From positions 186,001-250,000 of the forward strand of contig UBNV01000001.1 in the NCBI GenBank assembly GCA_900466945.1: DNA of 64,000 nt, read 5' to 3'. This DNA comes from Hyphomicrobiales bacterium (lineage in GTDB: Bacteria; Pseudomonadota; Alphaproteobacteria; Rhizobiales; Rhizobiaceae). The position numbers were made by a program, and so were the translations under genes. Each line of letters starts with the position of its first letter. Position 1 is the stretch's first letter. Of this stretch, positions 49,057 through 57,057 are shown one piece after another. The notes beneath the pieces were generated by a model that made no database searches, was not told the origin of the DNA, and worked only from the letters and a program-made list of their open reading frames with translations.

Positions 49057-49743
49057 TCAGCGCTCCCGCCCAAAAAACTCACCGATCTCCTGCGCGATCT
49101 TGTCGGTCGCGATCGGGACCTCGACCTTCTTGACCTGCTCGAAGAGGGTTTCGGGTATGGCGGCCTTGCGAGCCTCGGCCAGTCCCTCGAAGAAGCGCGG
49201 CGAAAACTCCGGATGCGGCTGGTAGGACAGACCCCAGTCACCATAGCGGATGACCGCATTTTCGCAGGCATCCGTCTTGCCGACAACTTCTGCGCCCTCG
49301 GGCACGCGGATCACCTGATCCTGATGCCAGGCAAGCAGAACCTGTTCCTCACCCGTGTCGGACCGCTTGTAACGGACTGGACCGGCCGACCAGCCACCCT
49401 TGAACTTCTCCACTTCGCCACCGAGCGCCTTCGCCATCACCTGATGGCCGAAACAGATGCCGACCATGGGCACCTTCGCCGCGTGCACCCGGCGAATGAA
49501 ATCTTCGAGCCGGCGGATCCAGTCATGCTCTTCATAGACGCCGAACTTCGACCCTGTCAGCAGCCAGCCATCGACTTCGGTCGGGCTCTCGGGGAACTCG
49601 CCGTCGACGACGAAATATCGTTTGAAGGCAAAGTCGAACTTGCCGAGCAATGCGGCGAACATGTCGGCATAGTTGCCGTACTCATTCGTGAGTTCGGTCG
49701 GCGAATGGCCTGTGACGAGGATGCCGATGGTCTTGGTGGTCAT
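49057..49743 (-). CDS. Class I glutamine amidotransferase-like protein
   Basis: 228 residues from the ATG at 49743 (AGGAA at 6 nt). The nucleophile Cys is in G-I-C-F-G-H-Q near residue 90 and the catalytic His/Glu in Q-P-H-P-E-F near 185, so the triad is complete. It is a stand-alone GMP-synthase-like GATase of the type often assigned to polyamine or amino-acid metabolism, for example gamma-glutamyl hydrolysis. No partner synthetase is nearby. It faces the LysR gene at its 3' end (6 bp apart) and diverges from a GntR gene. Confidence 0.88.
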   Translation of the reverse strand: MTTKTIGILVTGHSPTELTNEYGNYADMFAALLGKFDFAFKRYFVVDGEFPESPTEVDGWLLTGSKFGVYEEHDWIRRLEDFIRRVHAAKVPMVGICFGHQVMAKALGGEVEKFKGGWSAGPVRYKRSDTGEEQVLLAWHQDQVIRVPEGAEVVGKTDACENAVIRYGDWGLSYQPHPEFSPRFFEGLAEARKAAIPETLFEQVKKVEVPIATDKIAQEIGEFFGRER

Positions 49744-49812
49744 AGGATGTTCCTGCAGCATGGCAAAGAGGGTTTCACCTCTTGCACTCCGTCATTCTAT
49801 ACCAAATGTTAG

Positions 49813-49822
49813 TTTGATCAAA
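49813..49822. promoter_or_regulatory. Candidate GntR operator between amidotransferase and GntR genes
   Basis: Perfect palindrome TTTGATCAAA in the 156-bp divergent region. FadR-subfamily regulators often bind short A/T-flanked dyads of this size. Inferred. Confidence 0.4.
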
Positions 49823-49899
49823 TTTCAAGAGGGTGTCGGCCCAAATCGAACGGGAAAACGGTTTGGCACAGGACAGGGGCAGGAGAATTCGGTCGGATC

Positions 49900-50574
49900 A
49901 TGGCGAACGATGAACGCAAGGTGGAGGAATCGCTGAAGCAGCGGGTTTACCGTACGCTTCGGGCTCGGGTCATGTCGGGTGCCGTAGCCCCGGGCCTGCC
50001 GATCACCATCAACGGTGTCGCGGATGACCTGGGCGTCAGCGCTATGCCCGTGCGGGAAGCGTTGCATCGCCTCGTCGCCGACGGTGCGCTGGAATACCTC
50101 GACAACCGCCGCGTCCGCGTCCCGGAAATGACCCTGTCGAAGTTCGAGGAGATCATTGCCGCCCGTACTGCACTTGAAACGCTCGCGGCAATCCGCGCCC
50201 TGCCCCACATCGACACCGCGCGGTTGGAGCATCTGCAGGAGATCGATTCGCGGATAGACGAAGCCTATGCCGCCGACGACCTTTTGCGCTCGACCGAACT
50301 CAACTTCCTCTTCCACCGCACCTTGTATGAGCCGGGCGCAAGTGGCGTGCTGCTGGACCTGATGGAATCGGTCTGGTTGCGCCTCGGCCCCTTCATGCGG
50401 CTGGCAACCGCAAAGCTGGAAGAAAGCTATCGAATTGATCGCCATGCCGAGGCACTGGAAGCCATCAGGCGCCAGGACGCCAATGCACTCTCAGTGGCGA
50501 TCGAGGCTGATATTCAGGATGGCGTCGGCCATCTCGGCCGGCATTTCCTCGGCAAGACGGTCCCGTCTCCGTGA
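49900..50574 (+). CDS. GntR-family regulator, FadR/FCD type
   Basis: 224 residues, the standard size. Residues 8-75 are the GntR winged helix (I-N-G-V-A-D-D-L-G-V-S-A-M-P-V-R-E-A-L-H-R-L). Residues 85-215 are an FCD ligand domain (F-E-E-I-I-A-A-R-T-A-L-E, then N-F-L-F-H and a C-terminal Asp/His-rich helix). AGGAG lies 14 nt before the ATG, longer than usual. Its target is probably the divergent amidotransferase, itself, or both. No ligand can be inferred; it is distinct from the double-winged GntR at 37258. Confidence 0.9.
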   Translation: MANDERKVEESLKQRVYRTLRARVMSGAVAPGLPITINGVADDLGVSAMPVREALHRLVADGALEYLDNRRVRVPEMTLSKFEEIIAARTALETLAAIRALPHIDTARLEHLQEIDSRIDEAYAADDLLRSTELNFLFHRTLYEPGASGVLLDLMESVWLRLGPFMRLATAKLEESYRIDRHAEALEAIRRQDANALSVAIEADIQDGVGHLGRHFLGKTVPSP

Positions 50575-50867
50575 TCGAGGCAGCATAAGCAGGATCACCC
50601 GATTTAGACGACTGCGACCCTCCGCCCTGGCGCCGTTCATGACGCCGGCACTCTTCCGCGCGAACCAACCGGGAGATGTGGAAGCACAGGCTCAGGCAAG
50701 CCTTGGCCTCTAGAACCGGATCATGCCGGGCGGGTTTTTCAACCTGCCGGGCAAGACCTTGTGCCGGAAGACACTGAGAAGGTTGAGACGAATCGCCTCG
50801 ATCGGATGGATGCCAACCGGTGAAACACCTTTGAGCACATTCGTTTGAAACCAAGAGGCCGATAGAC
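50575..50867. other. Non-coding region upstream of the octapeptide-repeat gene
   Basis: 293 bp without a gene. It contains two copies of TGCCGGGC starting at 50724 and 50745, 21 bp apart, which is two turns of the helix, and AAGAGG 9 nt before the ATG of the repeat protein. I see no terminator for the GntR gene, so read-through is possible. Confidence 0.5.
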
Positions 50868-53800
50868 ATGACGTCGCCCATTTCCCTGCTCAGCCCTGCC
50901 CAGATCCGGGCACTTCCCAATTCGACGGTCAGCTCCTGGTCGGACGATGAGGTGAGCCAGCTTTCGAGCTCGCAGGTCAACGCGCTGACGTCGTCCCAGA
51001 TATCCGCGCTCCAAACCGAAGCGGTGGCGGGCCTCTCGACCTCACAGCTCAAGGCAATCGCCCCGCGTTCGATCACGGGCCTCACCCTGGACCAGATCAC
51101 GGCTCTTTCGACCGAGGACGTCTCCAGTCTGGTCACCACCCAGGTCGCAGCCATGACGGCAACCCAGCTCGGGGGCCTGAACGCCGAGCAGTCTGAAGCA
51201 TTGACGCCAGCCCAGATCGCGAGACTGACCGCGACCCAGCTCAGCGCCTTCAGCGCCGAAGACCTTGCAACCTTCTCGGCCGAGGACATCGCCGCCATCA
51301 ATACGGCCGCTCTCAGGGGACAGTCGCCGGAACGACTGGCCGGCCTCTCGACAACCCAGATTGCCGCATTCAAACCGACTCAGATCGCGGCCTTGACCCC
51401 CACGCAGATTGCAGCGCTGACACCTGCCCAGGTCGCAGCCTTGTCGAACACGCAGATTGCGGCCTTGAGCGCGACCCAGGTTGCCGCCTTGACGACCGAC
51501 CAGCTCGGAGCTCTGTCGACGACGCAATTCACCGCAATCAGTGCCCGCGCCGCTGTGGGACTGAGCACCACCCAGATCGCCACGCTCGGAGACGAAAAGG
51601 TTGGAGCGATGACGACCGCCCAGTTGGGCGTACTCAACTCGAGGCAACTTGCCGCACTGAGCGTCGATCAGGTTGCAGGTTTCTCGACCAGCCAGGTTGC
51701 CGCCATCAATCCGCGCGCCATTTCGGGCCTCACCACCGATCAGGTGGCAGGCCTGTCTCCCGCTCAGGTCGCAAGCCTGACCGGCGCACAGATTACCGCA
51801 CTGACACGGACCCAGATGTCGGCCTTCAGCGATGATCAGCTTGCCGCTCTGACCACGACACAGATCAGGGCCTTGAGTGCGACACAGGTTGCCGCACTGC
51901 CGACGGCCACGGTCGCCGGCTTCACGACCACCCAGATTGCCGCGCTCGCTCCCAAGACCGTAGCCGGCCTGAACGCCGATCAACTCGCGGCGATGAGCGT
52001 CGAGCAGCTGCAGAGCCTGAGCACTTCCCAGATTGCCGCCATGTCGGCAACGCAGGTCGCCAGCCTTTCGACAACCCAGATTGCCGGCTTGTCGCCTGCC
52101 CAGATCGGTGCCTTCAGCTCCCCGGCCGTCACCGGCCTTACCTCCTCCCAGATCTCAACGCTGAGCCTCAGCCAGATCGCCGCCATGTCGACGACGCAGA
52201 TTTCGGCGCTGAAGGCAACGCAGGTGGCAGCCTTGACGCCCGATCAGATCGCAGGCTTTACGCCGACGCAGATCCGCGGCCTGACCGGCAACCAGATCGT
52301 TGCCATGCCGGTGGACGCCATCGCCAGTTTCTCGGGCGAGCAGATTGCCGCTCTCAGCGTCCGCGCCATAGCGGGCCTCACGGCCGACCAGATCGGTGCG
52401 ATGTCGATGGATCAGCTGGATGGGCTGAGCACCACGCAGATCGGCGCCCTCAGCGCTGCGCAGATTGCGGCCATGCCGGCAGAATTGATCGACGCCATGA
52501 GCCCGGCGAAGATCGCGGCCATCAGCACGAAGGCAATCACAGGCCTTACGGCAGAACGCATGGCAGCCCTCGGGCCTGACCAGATCGCGGCACTGACGAC
52601 CACCCAGATCAAGGCCCTGAAGGCGGAGCAGATCTCCGGACTGACGGCCTTCCAGACCGAGGCGATGTCGAACGGCCAGATTGCAGCCCTGACGGCAGCA
52701 CAGATTTCGGCACTTTCCGTGAGTGCAGTGAAGGCTTGGTCGCCGTCACAGATCGCATCACTTTCGCCAACCTCGATCACGGGACTGACTACAGATCAGA
52801 TCACTGCTCTTGAGGACAGCCAGATCGACGGCCTCACCGCCGCGCAGATCGCGAGGATGACTGGCCCGCAGATAGGGGCTCTGTCCGAAGCCCAGCTGGC
52901 AGCGTTGCTCCCCGCGGAGATTGCAGCGATCTCAACGAGCGCCATCTCCTCCATCTCCGCAGACAAGATCGACAGTCTGAGCCTCGAACAGATTGCCAGA
53001 CTGACGACGGCCCAGATCGCCGCCATGAAGAACGAACAGGTCGTCGCCTTCACGCCGACCCAACTCGCCTCATTGAGCGCAAGCCAGCTGCAGGCCGTCA
53101 CGGCCGCCCAGATCGCATCGCTGTCGCCGAGCAATATCGCGTCGCTGTCGCGTGAACAGATTGCAGGCTTGTCCGCGCGCACCATTTCCGCCCTCAGTAC
53201 CGATCAGATCGCCGCCATGTCGGCCGATCAGATCGATGCCATGACGGCGACCCAGATTTCCGGTCTGACCGCAGCGCAATTGGGCGCGATGCGCAAATCC
53301 GACATCCTCGCCTTCCTGCCGACCGAGATCGCCGCGATCAACACCAGCGCATTCGCGAGCTTGGATGCCGAAACCATCGCGGCGCTGAACCTGGACCAGA
53401 TCGCAGCCCTGACGCCCGCTCAGCTCGGCGCGATGAACGCGGAACAGGTGGCTGCCTTGACGCCGACCCAGGTAGACATGTTGAGCGCAAAACAGATGGC
53501 CGGATTTGGCGCGACACAGGCTGCAGCGCTGACGACGGCCGCGCTCGGGGCCATGTCGCAGGAACAGATAGCGGCGCTGAGCGGGGCGGCAATATCGGCC
53601 CTGTCGACAAGCCAGATCGCATCACTGTCCACCAGCCAGATCGAAGCCTTGACCACCGCGCAGATGGGCGCACTGACCGCAACGCAGGTCGCCGCCCTGA
53701 CGCCGACTCAGCTTGCCAACCTGCCGACGGCGAAGCTCGCTGCCCTCAGCGCAGCCGGGATCGCCGGCATGACGACCCAACAGATTGCTGCATTGGGCTC

Positions 53801-55115
53801 CGACCAGATCAGTGCCCTGACGGCTGCCCAGATCGCCTCCCTGACACCGGCTCAGATCGGGGCCCTCACCCCGCAACAGGTGACCCTCCTTTCGACGACG
53901 CAGATCGGCGCGCTTGGCGCCAGTCAGGTCGCCGCTTTGTCGAACGACAGTCTGGCCACCCTGACGAGCGAGAAGATCGCCGCACTGAATGCCAAGGCAA
54001 TCCCGGGCCTCACCACCACCCAGATCGCCTCCATGTCGACGACACAGATCGACAGTCTCAGCCAGACCCAGATTGCCGCCTTGACTGCGTCGCAGATCGG
54101 AGCGCTTTCGTCTGCGCAACTCGCGACGCTCTCCAACGCCGAACTTGCCGCGATCGCGCCGACCGCGATCTCCGGCCTGTCGGCCGCCAACATCGCCGGC
54201 TTGAGCCAGGAGCAGATCGGGGTGCTGACGGCAGCACAGGTCGGCGCCTTGACCTTCGATCAGCTGAATGCCCTGCGGCCCGACCAGCTCGGCGTCATGA
54301 CCGCAACCCAGATCGGCGCTCTGACGGCAACCCAGATTGCCTCGCTGTCGGCAGGAACCATCTCGGCCCTCTCTGCCACACAGATCGCGGCCATCTCCAC
54401 GAAGGCCATTCCGGGCTTGAGTACCGCACAGATTGCGACGCTGACGGCCAGCCAGATCGACGCAATGACCTCCGCCCAGTTCGGCGCGTTGAACGCCACG
54501 CAGCTGGCCGCCTTCAGCCCGACCGCACTCGAAACTCTGACCTCCGCAGACATCGCGGCATTGTCGCCGAGTGCCATTGGCGGTCTGGCGCCTGCGGTCT
54601 TTGCAACGCTGCAGCCTGAGCAGATCTCTGCCCTGACAACGGGCCAGGTTGCAGCGCTCAGCTATCATCAGTTGCGGGCGATGACGCAGGACCAGGTCGG
54701 GGCATTGACCACCGCCCAGGTCGGCGCGATGAACGCCATCCAGCTGGCGACACTGGGCACGGACAAGCTGAACTTCATGTCGACAACCCAGATCGCAGCC
54801 ATGGACCCGAAGGCCATCGGCGGCTTGACGGTGGCACAGGTCAGCGCGCTCTCGGCGGACCAAGCGGAGGCCTTGACGCCGGCTCAGGTGGCCGGTTTGA
54901 ATTCGGCGCAGTTGACGGCCCTTGGCGCCACCAATTTCAGAACCTTCTCGGCTGAAGACATCGCAGCCATCAGTGCTCAGGCGCTTCCTGGCCTGACAGT
55001 GAGCCAGATCTCCAACATGACGCCAGCCCAGCTCCAGGCGATTAGCGCCACCCAGTCCAACAATCTGAGCCCTGAACAGATCGCAGCGGTGCTTGCGGCC
55101 TATCAGGCCGTCTGA
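50868..55115 (+). CDS. Giant octapeptide-repeat protein of unknown function (175 octads)
   Basis: 1,415 residues: 11 leader residues, exactly 175 octads with no insertion or deletion, and the tail Y-Q-A-V. The octad is Q-[IVL]-x-[AGS]-[LMF]-[ST]-x-x. Every 17 octads the pattern repeats: octads beginning A-I-x-G-L (no Gln) alternate at spacings of 10 and 7. No cysteine is seen, there are few Lys/Arg, one His and two Trp, and no signal peptide or membrane helix. The S/T-x-x-Q step looks like a helix capping box, so a solenoid of very short helices is my structural guess. Proteins with similar A-L-T-x-x-Q-I repeats exist in proteobacteria as hypotheticals, but I know no tested function. It is monocistronic; secretion by a type I system is possible but no exporter is adjacent. 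Confidence 0.85.
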   Translation: MTSPISLLSPAQIRALPNSTVSSWSDDEVSQLSSSQVNALTSSQISALQTEAVAGLSTSQLKAIAPRSITGLTLDQITALSTEDVSSLVTTQVAAMTATQLGGLNAEQSEALTPAQIARLTATQLSAFSAEDLATFSAEDIAAINTAALRGQSPERLAGLSTTQIAAFKPTQIAALTPTQIAALTPAQVAALSNTQIAALSATQVAALTTDQLGALSTTQFTAISARAAVGLSTTQIATLGDEKVGAMTTAQLGVLNSRQLAALSVDQVAGFSTSQVAAINPRAISGLTTDQVAGLSPAQVASLTGAQITALTRTQMSAFSDDQLAALTTTQIRALSATQVAALPTATVAGFTTTQIAALAPKTVAGLNADQLAAMSVEQLQSLSTSQIAAMSATQVASLSTTQIAGLSPAQIGAFSSPAVTGLTSSQISTLSLSQIAAMSTTQISALKATQVAALTPDQIAGFTPTQIRGLTGNQIVAMPVDAIASFSGEQIAALSVRAIAGLTADQIGAMSMDQLDGLSTTQIGALSAAQIAAMPAELIDAMSPAKIAAISTKAITGLTAERMAALGPDQIAALTTTQIKALKAEQISGLTAFQTEAMSNGQIAALTAAQISALSVSAVKAWSPSQIASLSPTSITGLTTDQITALEDSQIDGLTAAQIARMTGPQIGALSEAQLAALLPAEIAAISTSAISSISADKIDSLSLEQIARLTTAQIAAMKNEQVVAFTPTQLASLSASQLQAVTAAQIASLSPSNIASLSREQIAGLSARTISALSTDQIAAMSADQIDAMTATQISGLTAAQLGAMRKSDILAFLPTEIAAINTSAFASLDAETIAALNLDQIAALTPAQLGAMNAEQVAALTPTQVDMLSAKQMAGFGATQAAALTTAALGAMSQEQIAALSGAAISALSTSQIASLSTSQIEALTTAQMGALTATQVAALTPTQLANLPTAKLAALSAAGIAGMTTQQIAALGSDQISALTAAQIASLTPAQIGALTPQQVTLLSTTQIGALGASQVAALSNDSLATLTSEKIAALNAKAIPGLTTTQIASMSTTQIDSLSQTQIAALTASQIGALSSAQLATLSNAELAAIAPTAISGLSAANIAGLSQEQIGVLTAAQVGALTFDQLNALRPDQLGVMTATQIGALTATQIASLSAGTISALSATQIAAISTKAIPGLSTAQIATLTASQIDAMTSAQFGALNATQLAAFSPTALETLTSADIAALSPSAIGGLAPAVFATLQPEQISALTTGQVAALSYHQLRAMTQDQVGALTTAQVGAMNAIQLATLGTDKLNFMSTTQIAAMDPKAIGGLTVAQVSALSADQAEALTPAQVAGLNSAQLTALGATNFRTFSAEDIAAISAQALPGLTVSQISNMTPAQLQAISATQSNNLSPEQIAAVLAAYQAV
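51309..54980 (+). repeat. Nine tandem 408-bp super-units (17 octads, 136 residues each)
   Basis: Super-units start at 51309, 51717, 52125, 52533, 52941, 53349, 53757, 54165 and 54573. Each begins with an octad of the A-I-x-G-L class and has a second such octad ten octads later, preceded in most units by an octad ending in Lys or Arg. Octad 13 of the unit favours Q-I-D or Q-I-E. The copies are well diverged, so this is an old duplication series and not a recent slippage or assembly artefact. The first 17 octads (50901-51308) do not follow the same register. Confidence 0.85.
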
Positions 55116-55125
55116 TGCCGCAGTC

Positions 55126-55152
55126 ATGAGGTCGGCTAATAGCCGGCCTCAT
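55126..55152. terminator. Hairpin between the octad gene and phnF
   Basis: A 12-bp stem (ATGAGGTCGGCT / AGCCGGCCTCAT) with one G-T pair and a 3-nt loop lies between these convergent genes. There is no good T tract, so termination is likely but not certain. Confidence 0.55.
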
Positions 55153-55153
55153 C

Positions 55154-55873
55154 TCAGTTTCGGATCGTGAACTGGACACGATCCGCCGGGAACCGGGTGA
55201 CCGCGAACTGGATCGGGCGACCTTGCGGGTCCGTATTGAGGGCGCGCGTGACGAGAACGATTGCACCCGGCGTCAACTCTAGATGCGCCACGTCGTCCGG
55301 CTCCGCATGCACGGCCGAAATCTCCGTCACATCGCGCAAATAGTCATCCACACCGCATGCCGAAAGGGCCCGGGTGATCGACCCTGTCTCGGCAAAGGCC
55401 TTGTCGATCCCCGCGAAGCGCTTGGCGGGAAACCACATGGTGGAGCGCGAGACAGCCCGTCCGTCCGCTTTGCGCACACCGTCCAGTCTCAAGACCTCGT
55501 CACCCGGCGACAGCTGTAAACGCCCGATCAGTTCCGGCGTTGCCTCCTCGCGCAAAGATGAAAGAAGGATACCCTTGAGGTCACGCGCCTGCTCACCGAT
55601 TCCTTCCGTAAAGCGCGTCCGCCGGCCGATTGGAAAATCGAACTTGTCGCGCTGGGTGATGAGAGTGCCGCGGCCCTGTGCCGCACGCACGATCCCTTCC
55701 TGCTGAAGGGCTGCCAGTGCCGCGCGTACCGTGTGGCGGTTGACCCCGAATTCCTGCGCCAGCGCGGTCTCGGCCGGCACCATGCCCGTCCCGTCATAAA
55801 GACCTGCCAGGATATTGGCGCGGATCCGGTCGGAAATCTGGCGCCACAGGGCAACGCCCTTCTGTTTTTGCAT
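55154..55873 (-). CDS. phnF: PhnF-type GntR/HutC regulator of phosphonate uptake
   Basis: 239 residues from the ATG at 55873, close to the 241 of E. coli PhnF; a GTG at 55897 would extend it into the Pho box and has no ribosome site. Residues 10-75 are the GntR winged helix (L-A-Q-E-F-G-V-N-R-H-T-V-R-A-A-L). Residues 95-235 are a UTRA ligand domain of the HutC type (L-R-L-D-G-V-R, R-S-T-M-W-F-P). It diverges from phnG, 102 bp apart, and an inverted repeat near phnG is a fitting operator. Confidence 0.92.
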   Translation of the reverse strand: MQKQKGVALWRQISDRIRANILAGLYDGTGMVPAETALAQEFGVNRHTVRAALAALQQEGIVRAAQGRGTLITQRDKFDFPIGRRTRFTEGIGEQARDLKGILLSSLREEATPELIGRLQLSPGDEVLRLDGVRKADGRAVSRSTMWFPAKRFAGIDKAFAETGSITRALSACGVDDYLRDVTEISAVHAEPDDVAHLELTPGAIVLVTRALNTDPQGRPIQFAVTRFPADRVQFTIRN

Positions 55874-55890
55874 CACCGGAATTGGGCTCC

Positions 55891-55908
55891 CTGTCACAAG
55901 CTTGTCAC
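55891..55908 (+). promoter_or_regulatory. Pho box upstream of the phn operon
   Basis: CTGTCAC-AAGC-TTGTCAC, a 7-4-7 direct repeat close to the PhoB consensus CTGTCAT-N4-CTGTCAT. It lies 67 bp upstream of the phnG ATG, right for a PhoB-activated -35 position. Confidence 0.8.
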
Positions 55909-55942
55909 GACCAGCGGTTACTCCTAAAGTAACTTGTATGGT

Positions 55943-55960
55943 TGTCTATATTACTAGACA
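55943..55960. promoter_or_regulatory. Candidate PhnF operator
   Basis: Perfect inverted repeat TGTCTA-TATTAC-TAGACA, 15 bp before the phnG ATG and downstream of the Pho box. Position suits repression by PhnF. Confidence 0.6.
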
Positions 55961-55975
55961 TTTCGAGGACTGACA

Positions 55976-56446
55976 ATGCACACAGCCAACGAAATTCAAT
56001 CCGGTGCACAATCCGACCGAAAGCGCATCGTCGACCTGCTGGCCAGGGCAAGCCTGGCCGAACTGCAAGATGCCCTTGCGGCGATCGACCCGGTTCCCGC
56101 CTTCACGGCGCTCCGCGGCCCGGAGACCGGCCTGGTGATGGTCAAGGGTCGCATTGGCGGCGGGGGCGCACCTTTCAATCTCGGTGAAGCGACTGTGAGC
56201 CGGGCCAGCGTCCGGCTTGCCGACGGACGGATCGGTCACGGATATCGTCTCGGAACCGACCGGAAGGCAGCAAACCTGTCCGCCGTACTCGATGCCTTGG
56301 CTCACGACGAGACGACGCGAGTGGCGCTGGAGTCTCGCCTTTTGGCTCCTCTCGAAGCCCGCCTTGCAGCGGAGGCCGAACAGCTCGAAGCCGAAACGGC
56401 CGCCACGAAGGTCGATTTCTTCACCATGGTTCGCGGAGAAGACTGA
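55976..56446 (+). CDS. phnG: C-P lyase core subunit PhnG
   Basis: 156 residues, the usual PhnG length. Recognisable features are the N-terminal R-K-R-I-V-D-L-L-A-R-A helix and the central G-G-G-G-A-P-F-N-L-G-E-A-T-V motif followed by G-x-G-Y-R-L-G-T-D. PhnG joins PhnH, I and J in the (GHIJ)2 complex that first attaches methylphosphonate to ATP (ribosyl phosphonate) and then breaks the C-P bond. It is the first gene of the operon and its TGA overlaps the phnH ATG. Confidence 0.95.
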   Translation: MHTANEIQSGAQSDRKRIVDLLARASLAELQDALAAIDPVPAFTALRGPETGLVMVKGRIGGGGAPFNLGEATVSRASVRLADGRIGHGYRLGTDRKAANLSAVLDALAHDETTRVALESRLLAPLEARLAAEAEQLEAETAATKVDFFTMVRGED

Positions 56447-57054
56447 TGCTTGACCATATCGAAACACTGGACGGCGGCTTCCCCGACGCCGTAGCGCATG
56501 CGCAGGAAATCTTCCGCGCGGTCATGGATGCCATGGCGCGGCCCGGCACCTTGGGCCACGTCGAGGTGCCGGTCGCCCCGCCTGCACCGCTTGGCATCGC
56601 GGCCGGCGCTCTGCTGCTGGCACTCTGCGACCATGACACGCCCATCTGGGTCTCATCGACCCTTGCAAAATCGGCTCTTCCCGCCTGGCTCGGCTTCCAT
56701 ACCGGTGCGGGCCTGACCAGCGAGAGATCCGAAGCCAGGTTCGCCTTTGTCGAAGCCAGCATCCCGGTTCCGTCACTCACGCAGTTCGCGCTCGGTACCC
56801 AGGAATATCCGGATCGATCAACGACGCTCATGATCGAGGTAGCGGCACTTGACGGCGGTCGGCCGCTGGAACTGTCGGGCCCGGGCATTCGCGAAACCGC
56901 GGTGATCGCGCCGAAGGGTCTGCCGGAAATCTTTATGCGGCAGTGGAGTGACAATGGCGCGATCTTCCCGCGCGGGGTCGATGTCATCCTGACCTGCGGC
57001 CGACGCTTTATCGCGCTTCCGCGCACCACCAAGATCCGTGAGATGGAGGCCTGA
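56446..57054 (+). CDS. phnH: C-P lyase core subunit PhnH
   Basis: 202 residues. It starts at the overlap TGATG and has the PhnH N-terminus G-G-F-P-D-A-V-A-H-A-Q-E-I-F-R near residue 8, then M-A-R-P-G-T-L and the late segment L-S-G-P-G-I-R. PhnH forms the central dimer of the C-P lyase core and has a fold related to PLP enzymes without their activity. phnI follows after 3 bp, and the whole series is translationally coupled. Confidence 0.96.
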   Translation: MLDHIETLDGGFPDAVAHAQEIFRAVMDAMARPGTLGHVEVPVAPPAPLGIAAGALLLALCDHDTPIWVSSTLAKSALPAWLGFHTGAGLTSERSEARFAFVEASIPVPSLTQFALGTQEYPDRSTTLMIEVAALDGGRPLELSGPGIRETAVIAPKGLPEIFMRQWSDNGAIFPRGVDVILTCGRRFIALPRTTKIREMEA

Positions 57055-57057
57055 GCC

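Noticed and set aside
50901-55100. CRISPR-like or microsatellite interpretation of the 24-bp periodicity
   Set aside because: Units are contiguous, coding, diverged in DNA and kept in protein pattern, with no spacers.
53622-55127. 501-codon repetitive open frame antisense to the octad gene
   Set aside because: Its repetitive look is the mirror of the 24-bp octad period; the sense frame has the ribosome site and hydrophobic pattern.
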